A stretch of DNA of 64,000 nucleotides. Source: Martinezella calliandrae. Its GTDB lineage: Bacteria; Pseudomonadota; Alphaproteobacteria; Rhizobiales; Rhizobiaceae. The translations under genes were made by a program, and so were the position numbers. The stretch covers positions 1-64,000 of the forward strand of contig NZ_JARFYN010000008.1 of assembly GCF_030272695.1 (NCBI RefSeq), written 5' to 3'. The notes beneath the pieces are model-generated. The model saw only the letters and a list, made by a program, of their open reading frames with translations, searched no databases and had not been told where the DNA came from. Shown here one piece after another: positions 7,310 through 16,289 of the stretch. Position 1 is the first letter of the stretch. Each line of letters opens with the position of its first letter.

Positions 7310-8215
7310 TTATCCGCTGACGGCCCTCCTTTTCGGTGCCATCGCCATGGCCATCACACCAATGATGACGCAGACGAGCCCGATGCCGGCTGTCGGGGTC
7401 AATGGCTCGTCGAGGAAGACGACGCCGATGGCGACCCCGATCGGGACGCGCAGATAGGCCTGCGCCGTTGTGCCGATCGGACCAAGGGTCTGGATCAGCC
7501 GGAAATAGATCGAAAAGGCAAGCGCGGTCGACAGAACTGAAAGGGCCAGCAGAGCGATGACCGATGGGACGGCAGGCGCGAGTGTCCAAGGCCGATCGAC
7601 AATAAGGCTCACCGGGATAAGAATGACGGCGCCGCAGAGAAGAGAACCGACCGCAGGCATCATCGGATCGAGTCCCTTGAAATTGCGGCCGAACAAGGCG
7701 GCACCGGCATAGCAGACCGATGCCGCCACGACCGCAAGCTGCGCTGGCAGTTGCTGGCCGAAACCGTTCAGGGCGTCGAAGCCGATAATGAAGCAGATGC
7801 CCGTCAGACCCATCGTAATGCCGAACAGTTTACGCGCGGTGACGAGCTCGTTGCGAAACAGGAGGGCAGCCAGCAGGAAGGTGAAGATCGGCGTGGTCGA
7901 ATTCAAGATGGTCGCAAGACCGGCATCCATCGTGCGTTCCGCCCAGGCGATGAGCGTGAAAGGAATTGCGCTGTTGAGACAGGCCTGAACAAGGAAACGG
8001 CGCCATATTGTCGGGCCGAGCGGCAGCCTTAGTCCACGCCAGCGGACGATGGCAAACAATATGCCGCCAGCGATGAGTGTGCGTGTAGCGATCAGGGTGA
8101 CCGGCGGGATCGTCGCCACGGCGATTCTGATGAATGTGTAGGAGGCGCCCCAGAAAGTCGCGAGCATGAGCAGGAGCACAAGCTCCGTCGTCGTGTTGGT
8201 TTTGGTCGGTGACAT
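7310..8215 (-). CDS. EamA/DMT-family membrane exporter
   Basis: A 301-residue, ten-helix transporter built from two EamA repeats. The first starts LLMLATFWGASYTFIRIAVA. The second includes AVVAASVCYAGAALFGRNFK and ends with the TPTAGIGLVCVIIGVMAMAM helix. Family members export amino acids or metabolites, and the substrate cannot be told from sequence. The ATG at 8215 (MSPTKTNTTTELV) is chosen over an extension to 8272 because the first helix then begins near residue 10, as usual. It is the first intact chromosomal gene to the right of the decayed island. Confidence 0.88.
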   Translation of the reverse strand: MSPTKTNTTTELVLLLMLATFWGASYTFIRIAVATIPPVTLIATRTLIAGGILFAIVRWRGLRLPLGPTIWRRFLVQACLNSAIPFTLIAWAERTMDAGLATILNSTTPIFTFLLAALLFRNELVTARKLFGITMGLTGICFIIGFDALNGFGQQLPAQLAVVAASVCYAGAALFGRNFKGLDPMMPAVGSLLCGAVILIPVSLIVDRPWTLAPAVPSVIALLALSVLSTALAFSIYFRLIQTLGPIGTTAQAYLRVPIGVAIGVVFLDEPLTPTAGIGLVCVIIGVMAMAMAPKRRAVSG

Positions 8216-8330
8216 TAGGCTGAACTTTCGAGGTCGATGATTGGAACATACGTCACCGTCCCTAGCGCCCAATTGCAGCCTAATGCTTCGGGCACGATCG
8301 AAGTATGATGCCTAGCGTTCAGTGCCGCCT

Positions 8331-9032
8331 TCAATCCCGCAACCGCAGTTCATCCGTCTGCATTTGCATCGAGCCCAGTGTTTCCAGGAAGCTCATGCCG
8401 AGCAGGCTCTGGTCGAGCTTACCGTCTTCCGCGACGGTCGCTTTCACGTCGCGGCGCAGGATCGGGCCGATGGCGACCGAGCCGAGTTCTACGGGAGCAG
8501 CCCTGGCCCGGCCGTTGGCGGTGACGACTGTCATGGAATAGGTGAGGTTTTCCGGGATGATGCCGACGCGCTCGGCATCTCGCTGCGACAATGCGATGGT
8601 GCTGGCGCCAGTATCGACGAGCATGTCGATCGGTTGGCCGTTGATCGTCACCTTCGCCTCGAAATGGCCGTTCTGCAGCTTGTGCAGGATGACTTCCTGG
8701 CCACCTTCGCTGGTCGTGACAACGACGGCGTGTCCAGGCACAAGGCCCGCAAACAGCCGGTCGCCGACCTGCTGGGCATCGCGCCGGTAAATATATGCCG
8801 TCGCCAGCGCCATGATAATAACCAGCCAGATCAGCAGATTGCGCAGGGACTGGCTGGCGGTATGGCGGCTGGCCCAGATGCCCGCGCCGATGACCAGGGC
8901 GAGCGGTACCAGATAGATGACGCCGGCAAAGGCATTATTGTCCATGCCGAGGGTCGTACCACTGTTATTGTTGAACACGAGGAGCGCGAGGCCGATACCA
9001 ATGACAGCAAGCGCGATGTTCAGGCGGTTCAT
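8331..9032 (-). CDS. Retropepsin-like aspartic protease, TIGR02281 type, membrane anchored
   Basis: A 233-residue protein with three N-terminal membrane segments (about 5-20, 37-55, 66-82) followed by a single-domain aspartic protease. The active site is in MLVDTGASTIALS, and the partner segment includes VELGSVAIGPI and SLLGMSFLETLGS. This alphaproteobacterial family has the retroviral-protease fold and works as a dimer; its substrates are unknown. The ATG at 9032 overlaps the stop of the DUF1289 gene upstream (ATGA), so the two are co-translated. Confidence 0.85.
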   Translation of the reverse strand: MNRLNIALAVIGIGLALLVFNNNSGTTLGMDNNAFAGVIYLVPLALVIGAGIWASRHTASQSLRNLLIWLVIIMALATAYIYRRDAQQVGDRLFAGLVPGHAVVVTTSEGGQEVILHKLQNGHFEAKVTINGQPIDMLVDTGASTIALSQRDAERVGIIPENLTYSMTVVTANGRARAAPVELGSVAIGPILRRDVKATVAEDGKLDQSLLGMSFLETLGSMQMQTDELRLRD

Positions 9033-9250
9033 ATTGCGCTGCGCTCCCGCGCCAGCCGCTGGCGGCGGGTCTCCCGGCGCGGCTTGCGTTCGACGGTGGC
9101 GAGGCGCTGGGGCAAAACCTCCATAATGTCGCGGCGCTCGTCGTCGCTGTAGGTCATCCACGCGCCGATTTCTTCGCGCGTACGCCCGCAGCCGAAGCAA
9201 TAGCCGGTGTTCGTATCGATGGAGCAAACAAGAATGCAGGGTGTTAGCAT
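9029..9250 (-). CDS. DUF1289 protein
   Basis: A 73-residue protein with the DUF1289 signature: a CILVCSID start, a CFGCGRTREEI segment in which four cysteines probably bind a metal, and the WMTYSDDERRDIMEVLPQRL helix. A basic tail follows. The biochemical role is unknown. It precedes the membrane protease with a 4-nt overlap and lies 21 nt downstream of cobS, so the three may form one leftward operon. Confidence 0.87.
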   Translation of the reverse strand: MLTPCILVCSIDTNTGYCFGCGRTREEIGAWMTYSDDERRDIMEVLPQRLATVERKPRRETRRQRLARERSAI

Positions 9251-9271
9251 GAGATCATATATATCGATGCT

Positions 9272-10054
9272 TCAAACGCACATGGCAAGGGTACAGAGGG
9301 CAGCAATCTCGCAAATCTGCTGCGTTGCACCGACGGTGTCGCCGGTGTGACCAGAAAGCCTTTGGCGTACTCGCCGGGTAAAGATAAAAGCCGCGGCCGC
9401 GGTGACAAAAAGGCTTAGGATAAGGCCAGGAAGCCTGAGGCTCGGCCAAAGCAGAAAGGCAGCAAGCACCAGCGCGGTAATGAGTGCGATTTGCATTGCG
9501 CCGTAATCCGGCTTGCCGGCCGAGGCGGCAACTCCGTCCGGCTTGGCGGCAGGCAGAACATACCAATGCCAGACCATGGCGCCGCGGCTCAGAACAGCAG
9601 CAGCCAACAAGGCAAGGGCTGCGGCAATTGGCGCAAGGTCGCTGGCGATGGAGGCAAGCGCAGCCGCCCGCAGTCCAAAAGAGAGAATCAGCGCGATCGC
9701 ACCATAAGTACCAATGCGGCTATCCTTCATGATCGCAAGCGCCCTATCGCGATCCTTGCCGCCCCCGAGGCCATCCGCCGTGTCGCTAAGGCCGTCCTCG
9801 TGCAGAGCGCCGGTCGTCATCGTCTGAATGGCCAGCGCCAACAACGAAGCCATGAACGGGTCGGCATTGAAGGCAAGCAGCACGGCGAAGGCGATCGCGG
9901 CGGGCAGGGCAATCATAAAGCCGGCGAGGGGGAAGGTGCGCGAGACGCGGGCGAGCCTGCCGTCATAGCCTTCGAAGAAAGAAGACGGCACTGGAATACG
10001 GCTTAAGAAGGCCACGGCGCGCGCTATATCGCTTGTGTATTCCCTAATATTCAT
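9272..10054 (-). CDS. cobS: Adenosylcobinamide-GDP ribazoletransferase (cobalamin synthase)
   Basis: A 260-residue polytopic membrane enzyme that joins adenosylcobinamide-GDP to alpha-ribazole in the last part of vitamin B12 assembly. [12 protein letters not shown] near the start and [20 protein letters not shown] (about 81-100, acidic metal-binding cluster) are family hallmarks, followed by [17 protein letters not shown]. It is called cobV in Pseudomonas denitrificans nomenclature. It is divergent from cobT across a 123-nt gap, so the pair probably shares a promoter region. No cobalamin riboswitch is evident. Confidence 0.93.
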   Translation of the reverse strand: MNIREYTSDIARAVAFLSRIPVPSSFFEGYDGRLARVSRTFPLAGFMIALPAAIAFAVLLAFNADPFMASLLALAIQTMTTGALHEDGLSDTADGLGGGKDRDRALAIMKDSRIGTYGAIALILSFGLRAAALASIASDLAPIAAALALLAAAVLSRGAMVWHWYVLPAAKPDGVAASAGKPDYGAMQIALITALVLAAFLLWPSLRLPGLILSLFVTAAAAFIFTRRVRQRLSGHTGDTVGATQQICEIAALCTLAMCV

Positions 10055-10177
10055 TCACTCCCCGTCATACCTGCGACAGCATCGGGCGTTTTTGGAGTTG
10101 TTCGCAACGGTGCCGGCGACTAATAGAGTCGCACGCAAAAAACCTGATTTGAGATCAAAAAACAAGGAACGGCATTC

Positions 10178-11194
10178 ATGAGCGTTACCGGCTTGCCATT
10201 CGACGATTTCCGCACATTGCTGCGCGACCTTCCTGGCCCGGACTCCCGAGCACTGGTGGCGGCGCGCGAGCGTGACGCGCAACTCACCAAACCGCCGGGC
10301 GCTCTCGGTCGTCTCGAAGAGATTGCCTTCTGGCTCGCCGCCTGGTCCGGTCGGTCGCCCGCGGTCAATCGGCCGCTAGTGGCGATCTTTGCTGGCAATC
10401 ACGGCGTCACCAAGCAGGGCATCACGCCGTTTCCGCCTGCCGTCACGCAACAGATGGTCGAGAATTTCGCGGCCGGTGGCGCTGCGATCAACCAGATCTG
10501 CGTCGCCTATGATCTAGGCCTGAAGGTATTCGACCTTGCGCTGGATTTCCCGACCGCCGATATTACCGAAGAGCCTGCACTCAGCGAACGTGACTGCGCC
10601 GCAACCATGGCCTTCGGCATGGAAGCCATTGCCGGCGGTACGGATCTGCTTTGCGTTGGCGAAATGGGGATCGGCAACACCACGATCGCCGCCGCCATAC
10701 ACTACGCGCTCTATGGCGGCACGGCAACGGAGTGGGTTGGTCCCGGAACCGGCTCTGAAGGCGAGATGCTGAAGCGCAAGATCGCCGCCGTCGAGAAGGC
10801 GGTCGCGCTGCATCGTGACCATCTTTCGGATCCGCTGGAAGTGCTGCGCCGCCTCGGCGGCCGTGAGATCGCGGCCATGGCTGGCGCCATTCTCGCGGCC
10901 CGCATGGAACGTATCCCCGTCATTATCGACGGCTACGTCGCAACCGCGGCTGCCTCGATCCTCAAGGCGGCCAATCCCTCGGCGCTCGACCATTGCCTCA
11001 TCGGTCACGTCTCGGCCGAGCCCGGTCATCTCAAGGCCATCGACAAACTCGGCAAGACGCCGCTTTTGGCGCTCGGCATGCGGCTTGGCGAAGGCACGGG
11101 TGCAGCGCTCGCCGCCGGTATCGTCAAGGCCGCCGCCGCCTGCCATTCCGGCATGGCGACTTTCGAGAGCGCCGGGGTAACCAACAAGCATTGA
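10178..11194 (+). CDS. cobT: Nicotinate-nucleotide--dimethylbenzimidazole phosphoribosyltransferase
   Basis: A 338-residue enzyme that transfers phosphoribose from nicotinate mononucleotide to 5,6-dimethylbenzimidazole, making alpha-ribazole phosphate, the lower ligand used after dephosphorylation by CobS. TKPPGALGRLEEIAFWLA, AIFAGNHGVTKQGITPFPP, LLCVGEMGIGNTTIAAAI and the C-terminal GMRLGEGTGAALA with a preceding catalytic glutamate region are diagnostic. Length is normal. In P. denitrificans nomenclature this is CobU. It is divergent from cobS. Confidence 0.94.
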   Translation: MSVTGLPFDDFRTLLRDLPGPDSRALVAARERDAQLTKPPGALGRLEEIAFWLAAWSGRSPAVNRPLVAIFAGNHGVTKQGITPFPPAVTQQMVENFAAGGAAINQICVAYDLGLKVFDLALDFPTADITEEPALSERDCAATMAFGMEAIAGGTDLLCVGEMGIGNTTIAAAIHYALYGGTATEWVGPGTGSEGEMLKRKIAAVEKAVALHRDHLSDPLEVLRRLGGREIAAMAGAILAARMERIPVIIDGYVATAAASILKAANPSALDHCLIGHVSAEPGHLKAIDKLGKTPLLALGMRLGEGTGAALAAGIVKAAAACHSGMATFESAGVTNKH

Positions 11195-11379
11195 CGGATG
11201 AAACGGCGGGGCGCGGCGATTAAGCGCTCCGCCTCCCAAATTCCGACCGACTTTCGATTTATGTCATAAAACTGTAATTGTTTGTCTGACCGAACCAGTC
11301 GTCGGCTTGCCTTGAGAGTGGCGAGACGGTATTCGCAAGGCTGCTAATTTGCTGTTAGGACATTGCAAGCGAGGCAGGG

Positions 11380-11775
11380 ATGGCCGAGTTTTCGAAATCA
11401 GCACTAACCAAGGAAACCGGGGTCCGGCACTTCCTTGCGGCCGCCGGCTATTCCTGGGGCGGTTTTCAGCGCCTGCTGCAAGAATCGGCTTTCCGGCAGG
11501 AGCTTTTGTTCGCGGCCGCCGGATTGATCCTGCTCGTCGTCGTTGGGGCTACGCTTGCAGAAATCATGATCGCCATCGTGCTGTTTCTCGGCGTTTTTGC
11601 CGTCGAGGCGATGAACACGGCGGTCGAGGAAGTCATCGACCGGATTTCGCCGGAGATTTCCAACGTCGGAAAGCACGCCAAGGATCTTGGCTCCTTCGCA
11701 GTTCTCTGCATGCTGGTCGCTTCCGGCCTTTACTTGCTTTTCACGATCGCCAGCCATCTGTTTTTTATGGCCTAA
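11380..11775 (+). CDS. dgkA: Diacylglycerol kinase, prokaryotic type
   Basis: A 131-residue inner-membrane enzyme that phosphorylates diacylglycerol to phosphatidic acid. This recycles the lipid released when phosphoglycerol is transferred from phosphatidylglycerol onto periplasmic glucans. The active-site helix reads EAMNTAVEEVIDRIS (E76 and E83 as likely metal/ATP ligands), and there are three membrane helices. It is convergent with the histidine kinase gene 3 nt away. An LtaS/OpgB-like phosphoglycerol transferase elsewhere in the window (54427-56355) could be a source of its substrate. Confidence 0.93.
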   Translation: MAEFSKSALTKETGVRHFLAAAGYSWGGFQRLLQESAFRQELLFAAAGLILLVVVGATLAEIMIAIVLFLGVFAVEAMNTAVEEVIDRISPEISNVGKHAKDLGSFAVLCMLVASGLYLLFTIASHLFFMA

Positions 11776-11778
11776 ACG

Positions 11779-13308
11779 TCAGGCAAAGCTCTTCTTGCGG
11801 CGCTCGACCGACGGCGCGTCCTCTATGGCGGGCAGGCTTTGCAGCACGCGCTTGGCGGGCAGGATGGCGATGACTTCCGTGCCCTCGCGCAGCTTGGACT
11901 TCAGCATGAATTGGCCGTCATGCTTGGCAAGGATCGCCTGAACGATCGGCAGGCCGAGGCCGGTCCCCTGTTCGGCGCTCTTGATGGCGATCGAGCCTTG
12001 GCCGAAGGCCGAAAGAACGACCGGTATCTCTTCTTCCGGAATGCCGGGGCCATTGTCCTTGATCGCCACATATTGGCCGCCGCCGGCGGTCCAGCCGACC
12101 TTGACAGTGATTTCACCGCCTTGCGGCGTGAATTTCACGGCGTTGGACAGAAGATTGAGGATCACCTGGCGCATGGATTTTTCATCGGCCCAGACCGAAG
12201 GAAGCTCTGGCTCGAACTGCGGCGAGATGGAGATGTTCTTGCCACGCGCGCGCAACTGCACCATGCCGATGCAATCTTCCGCCACATCCAGCAGCGAGAT
12301 TGCCTCCTCGTTCAACTCATACTTGCCGGCCTCGATGCGGGAAAGGTCGAGGATCTCGTTGATCAGGTTGAGCAGATGCTGACCGGAACGATGGATATCG
12401 GTGGTGTATTCGCGATAGGTGGCGTTGTTCAGCGGCCCCATGACTTCCGCCGACATGACCTCGGAGAAGCCGAGGATGGCGTTGAGCGGCGTTCTGAGCT
12501 CATGCGACATCGAGGCCAGGAAGCGGGATTTGGCGAGGTTGGCCTCCTCGGCGCGGCGGCGCGCTTCATCCGACATGGATTTCGCGACTTCCAGCTCGGC
12601 GATCAGGTCATCCTTTTCCGACTGGAAGGAGAGGATCTTCAGATTCGACTGAAACATCCGATTGGTAATGAAGGTGAAGAAGACGACGGCGACCGCGACG
12701 GCGGCGGTGAGTGCGATATCGAGAGGATTGCGGGTCAGCACCGCTTTGACCGCAAGTGCGACGGTTGCCGGCGCAAACGAGAAGGGCACGGTTCGCGGCA
12801 GCATGAAATTTGCCATCGCAGTGATACAGATCGCCACCAGCAGCGTCGCGCTCTTATAGAGTACGAAGCTGTCGCCGCCGCAGGTCGAACAGCTCTGCAT
12901 GGCGAAGAACGCGAAGCAAAAGCCGATGAGCAACTGGCCAAGCAGCAGGATCCGGCGCCATTTCCTGGTGCTCTTGGCGGTCATCTCGCGCTTCTTGGCG
13001 CGACGGCCAAGCAGCATGTTGATGGCGTGTGCGGAGAGGGTCGGGATGGCCCAGATGAAAATCTGCGCGTCCCGTGTGAGATAGACGCCGAGTGCTGCCA
13101 CGATGATGACGAAGATCGGCATGACCGAAGCACCCTGGAGGAGGGTGTCGACATGCATCATCATGACTTCGCGGTCGAAGCTCCGGCTGTGACCGGTTTG
13201 CAAGCGCTCGCGCGTCTGTCGCACCGCCTTCGACACAGCCCGGTTACGGTGACTGCGCGATCGGTCGACGATGATTTTATCTGTCGATGTGCTGACGCCG
13301 GTGCTCAT
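11779..13308 (-). CDS. Membrane sensor histidine kinase, PleC/DivJ-type core
   Basis: A 509-residue kinase. Six hydrophobic segments lie between about residues 60 and 215. A short coiled coil (225-262) leads to the HisKA box FLASMSHELRTPLNAILGFS, with the phosphorylated His at about 269. The ATPase domain has NLLSNAVKFTPQGG (N box), DNGPGIPEEEI (G1) and GTGLGLPI (G2). There is no receiver or PAS domain. The HisKA segment resembles the PleC/DivJ/PdhS cell-cycle kinases of alphaproteobacteria, but the partner regulator cannot be named. No response regulator is adjacent, which is usual for that group. Confidence 0.88.
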   Translation of the reverse strand: MSTGVSTSTDKIIVDRSRSHRNRAVSKAVRQTRERLQTGHSRSFDREVMMMHVDTLLQGASVMPIFVIIVAALGVYLTRDAQIFIWAIPTLSAHAINMLLGRRAKKREMTAKSTRKWRRILLLGQLLIGFCFAFFAMQSCSTCGGDSFVLYKSATLLVAICITAMANFMLPRTVPFSFAPATVALAVKAVLTRNPLDIALTAAVAVAVVFFTFITNRMFQSNLKILSFQSEKDDLIAELEVAKSMSDEARRRAEEANLAKSRFLASMSHELRTPLNAILGFSEVMSAEVMGPLNNATYREYTTDIHRSGQHLLNLINEILDLSRIEAGKYELNEEAISLLDVAEDCIGMVQLRARGKNISISPQFEPELPSVWADEKSMRQVILNLLSNAVKFTPQGGEITVKVGWTAGGGQYVAIKDNGPGIPEEEIPVVLSAFGQGSIAIKSAEQGTGLGLPIVQAILAKHDGQFMLKSKLREGTEVIAILPAKRVLQSLPAIEDAPSVERRKKSFA

Positions 13309-13431
13309 GGATACGTTGAAACTTGGCCTGCCGAGGGCTACAGACTAGCGGCCAATCCTTAAGAAGATGCTGCTCAGAAATGATTTGTTTGCCATCTTTG
13401 CCAAGGTTTTGTTCTTTAAGGAGGCAAAAGC

Positions 13432-13998
13432 GTGACGCGGTTCGGCCGCTTGTTTCGTGACGGCGTAACCACATTTGCGCCGCTGGCGCTGATCGGCCTG
13501 CTTGCATTAAAGATGAAAAATCGCCCAGAACTCGTTCAAACCGGACGTTTTTATGTCGTTGACGCCGACACCCTCGCTCGGGACGGCAATCGTCTGCGCC
13601 TTATCGGCATCGACGCACCTGTATTTCGCCAGCAATGTCAGTGCAATCTTCGGGACTGGGCCCGCGTCACAAAGGCGCGCAAAGCATTTGATAAATTAAT
13701 GAAGACGGGTGCGGGCGAATGTCGGGTGAGCAAGCATGACCGCTATGGCCGACTATCGGTAACTTGCAAAGCTGATGACGTCGACATCAACGGCGCGATG
13801 GTGCGCAGACGCATCGCCTTGTCTTATGGCGGCTATGCCGCCGAAGAGGTTGCGGCGTGCAAGGCCAAGGCCGGGCTCTTGGCCGGCGATTTCGAGCGGC
13901 CGCGCGATTATCGGCGCGAAGAGCAGATGGACCGCAAGGGCGATCGGCTGGCGGGGCTCGGTGGCTATCTGCGACGGATTGTCGGATGGGATCGGTGA
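13432..13998 (+). CDS. Thermonuclease-like (SNase-domain) membrane-anchored protein
   Basis: A 188-residue protein. One N-terminal membrane segment (about 12-28) precedes a staphylococcal-nuclease-like domain: FYVVDADTLARDGNRLRLIG, IDAP, and DRYGRLSVTC. Conserved D45/D47, R57 and R107-type positions are visible, but the catalytic Glu that usually follows in DAPE is Val here (DAPVFRQQC), so nuclease activity is doubtful. The GTG at 13432 is chosen because it follows AAGGAGG at a good distance. Its stop overlaps the ATG of the UDG gene (TGATG), so the two are co-translated. Confidence 0.78.
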   Translation: MTRFGRLFRDGVTTFAPLALIGLLALKMKNRPELVQTGRFYVVDADTLARDGNRLRLIGIDAPVFRQQCQCNLRDWARVTKARKAFDKLMKTGAGECRVSKHDRYGRLSVTCKADDVDINGAMVRRRIALSYGGYAAEEVAACKAKAGLLAGDFERPRDYRREEQMDRKGDRLAGLGGYLRRIVGWDR

Positions 13999-14630
13999 TG
14001 GCGCAGGAAGAGAAATTGCAGGCGCTGGGCAAGGCCATCGCCGCTTGCCGTGTCTGCCGGGATGCGCCGATGCGTGGGCAGGCCGATCGGCTGCCGCATG
14101 AACCGAGGCCGGTCGCCGTCTTGTCGGCAACGGCGCGCATCCTGATTGCGGGACAGGCACCAGGGCTGCGGGTGCATGAAAGCGGCCTGCCGTTCAACGA
14201 TGCGTCCGGCGACCGGCTGCGGCAATGGTTGGGCGTCGATCGAGACAGTTTTTACAACGCTGATCATTTCGCCATTATGGGAATGGGCTTCTGCTTCCCC
14301 GGCTATGGCGCTGCGGGTGGTGATTTACCGCCGCGCAGGGAATGCGCGCCGCTTTGGCGGCAGAGAGCCATGGACGCGATGCCGCAAATCGAGCTCGTCC
14401 TGACCATAGGCCAATATGCTCAGGCTTGGCATCTCGGTTCGGCACGAATGGCATCGATGACAGAAACCGTTGCGGAATGGCGGCGGTACCTTTTTACCAA
14501 TCATTGGCCAGCGATCTTGCCGCTGCCGCATCCGAGTTGGCGCAACAGCGGCTGGTTGAAGCGCAATCCTTGGTTTGAGATTGAGCTGCTGCCCGTATTG
14601 CGAGAGCGCATAAAAAGCCTTGTTTCTTGA
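13998..14630 (+). CDS. Uracil-DNA glycosylase family protein
   Basis: A 210-residue member of the uracil-DNA glycosylase superfamily, which removes damaged bases such as uracil from DNA. Motif 1 is GQAPGLRVHESGLPFNDASG (about 50-70). The second catalytic motif is LPHPSWRNSGWLKRNPWF. An N-terminal CRVCRD pair plus later cysteines (GFCFPG, RECAPLW) could hold an iron-sulfur cluster as in family 4 enzymes, though this is an inference. The ATG at 13998 overlaps the preceding stop; a longer frame from 13857 is a shadow of that gene. Confidence 0.83.
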   Translation: MAQEEKLQALGKAIAACRVCRDAPMRGQADRLPHEPRPVAVLSATARILIAGQAPGLRVHESGLPFNDASGDRLRQWLGVDRDSFYNADHFAIMGMGFCFPGYGAAGGDLPPRRECAPLWRQRAMDAMPQIELVLTIGQYAQAWHLGSARMASMTETVAEWRRYLFTNHWPAILPLPHPSWRNSGWLKRNPWFEIELLPVLRERIKSLVS

Positions 14631-14636
14631 AACAAG
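14619..14636. repeat. Inverted repeat across the UDG stop codon
   Basis: CTTGTTTC (14619-14626), two Ts, then GAAACAAG (14629-14636), followed by TTTCTTTTCC. The T-rich tail suggests a terminator for the nuclease/UDG pair. Its place 61 nt before the lrp-type gene would also suit an autoregulatory Lrp site. Sequence alone does not decide between the two. Confidence 0.5.
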
Positions 14637-14696
14637 TTTCTTTTCCTTCGGCAAAAATGCGCTATAGAGAGAATATAATTCGAAAGGGCAATCGAA

Positions 14697-15185
14697 ATGG
14701 ACCGTCTTGACCGCAAAATCCTGCGTCTGCTGCAGGAGGATTCCACTTTGGCCGTGGCCGATCTCGCCAAGAAGGTCGGGCTGTCGACGACACCATGCTG
14801 GCGCCGTATCCAGAAGATGGAAGAGGATGGCGTCATTCGCCGTCGCGTGGCGCTGCTCGATCCCGAAAAGGTCAACACCAAGGTCACCGTTTTCGTCTCG
14901 ATCCGCACCAACAGCCACTCGATCGAATGGCTGAAGCGCTTTTCCGAAGTGATCGCGGACTTCCCGGAAGTGGTTGAATTTTATCGCATGAGCGGCGACG
15001 TCGATTATCTCCTGCGCGTCGTCGTCCCGGATATCGCCGCCTATGACGCCTTCTACAAACGCATGATCGCCAAGATCGAAATCCGCGACGTCTCCTCGGC
15101 CTTCGCAATGGAACAGATCAAATATTCGACGGAACTGCCGCTGGACTACATGCTGCTGGAGAATGCAAAATCAAGCGACGATTGA
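14697..15185 (+). CDS. Lrp/AsnC-family transcriptional regulator
   Basis: A 162-residue regulator. The N-terminal helix-turn-helix (about 4-52) includes LDRKILRLLQEDSTLAVADL and STTPCWRRIQKMEEDGVIRR. The C-terminal RAM/AsnC domain, typically an amino-acid-binding oligomerisation domain, includes VVEFYRMSGDVDYLLRVVVP. It stands alone between a probable terminator on each side, so it is a single-gene unit. Target genes and ligand cannot be told from sequence. Confidence 0.93.
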   Translation: MDRLDRKILRLLQEDSTLAVADLAKKVGLSTTPCWRRIQKMEEDGVIRRRVALLDPEKVNTKVTVFVSIRTNSHSIEWLKRFSEVIADFPEVVEFYRMSGDVDYLLRVVVPDIAAYDAFYKRMIAKIEIRDVSSAFAMEQIKYSTELPLDYMLLENAKSSDD

Positions 15186-15215
15186 GCGCCATTAAAAAAA
15201 ATGGCGCCCTTTAAA
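15186..15215 (+). terminator. Terminator after the Lrp-type gene
   Basis: GCGCCATT (15186-15193) and AATGGCGC (15200-15207) form an 8-bp stem, with As in the loop and CCTTTA behind it. It starts directly after the stop at 15185. The T tract is weak. Confidence 0.6.
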
Positions 15216-15243
15216 GAGCCGACTTCTGGACGATCGCTTTAAA

Positions 15244-16116
15244 TTACTTTTTATCCAGCCTTGCCAGCAGCGACGACGTGTCCCAGCGGTTGCCGCCCAT
15301 GGCCTGGACGTCGCCATAAAACTGGTCGACCAAGGCAGTCAGCGGCAGTTTGGCTTTGTTCCGACGGGCTTCGGACAACACGATGTCGAGGTCCTTGCGC
15401 ATCCAGTCGACGGCAAAGCCGAAGTCGTATTTGCCGACATTCATGGTCTTGTGGCGGTTTTCCATCTGCCAGGAACCGGCCGCCCCCTTGGAGATGACTT
15501 CCACGACCTTTTCGATGTCGAGGCCAGCCTGCTTGCCGAAATGGATGCCTTCGGCCAAGCCCTGAACGACGCCGGCGATGCAGATTTGGTTGATCATCTT
15601 GGTGAGCTGTCCCGCGCCCACCGCGCCCATCAGACCCACCATGCGGGCATAGGCGTCGATCACCGGCTTTGCTTTTTCGAACACCGTCTCATCGCCGCCG
15701 CACATGACGGTCAGGACGCCGTTTTCTGCACCGGCCTGACCGCCGGAGACGGGGGCGTCGATGAAGTCCACGCCTTTTTCCTTGGCCGCAGCATGGAGTT
15801 CGCGGGCGACCTCGGCGCTGGCTGTCGTGTTGTCGATCAGTGTCGCGCCCGCCTTCATACCCGAGAGCACGCCATCCTTGCCGATCGTTACCGAACGCAG
15901 GTCGTCGTCATTGCCGACGCAGGTAAAGACGAAATCGGCGCCTTCGGCCGCAGTCGCTGGCGTGGGGGCAAACTTGCCGTCAAACTGTTTCGCCCAAGCC
16001 TCTGCCTTGGCGATGGTGCGGTTGTAGACGGTGACATCGTGACCGCCCTTCACCTTCAAATGCCCTGCCATGGGGTAGCCCATGACGCCCATGCCGATGA
16101 ATGCGACCTTTGCCAT
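15244..16116 (-). CDS. 3-hydroxyisobutyrate dehydrogenase-type NAD(P) oxidoreductase
   Basis: A 290-residue beta-hydroxyacid dehydrogenase. The Rossmann fold starts VAFIGMGVMGYPMAGHL, the substrate loop is DAPVSGGQAGAENGVLTVMC, and the catalytic lysine is in GAGQLTKMINQ. The family oxidises 3-hydroxyisobutyrate, tartronate semialdehyde or similar acids, and the exact substrate is open. The ATG at 16116 has AAGGAG just upstream and is preferred over an extension to 16242. It is divergent from the ssu operon across 272 nt. Confidence 0.88.
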   Translation of the reverse strand: MAKVAFIGMGVMGYPMAGHLKVKGGHDVTVYNRTIAKAEAWAKQFDGKFAPTPATAAEGADFVFTCVGNDDDLRSVTIGKDGVLSGMKAGATLIDNTTASAEVARELHAAAKEKGVDFIDAPVSGGQAGAENGVLTVMCGGDETVFEKAKPVIDAYARMVGLMGAVGAGQLTKMINQICIAGVVQGLAEGIHFGKQAGLDIEKVVEVISKGAAGSWQMENRHKTMNVGKYDFGFAVDWMRKDLDIVLSEARRNKAKLPLTALVDQFYGDVQAMGGNRWDTSSLLARLDKK

Positions 16117-16289
16117 TCGCGAGACTCCTTCCAAAAATTTGCCTGAAGACTTATCGGAAAGGCGAGGGGGACGGAAGACCGATTTGTCGGCGCAGTTGTC
16201 GCGGTCCCATGGGTCTTGAAAGATAATTCCGCGATTTCCCACTCAATCGAAACCGAATTTCGTCTCGGTCGCGAAAAATTACAATTTCA

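Noticed and set aside
10055..10177. Possible cobalamin riboswitch between cobS and cobT
   Set aside because: The 123-nt gap is too short for a full B12 riboswitch plus two promoters, and no B12-box-like sequence was seen.
11839..13362. 507-codon open frame antisense to the histidine kinase
   Set aside because: Shadow frame; the kinase on the other strand has complete HisKA and ATPase motifs.
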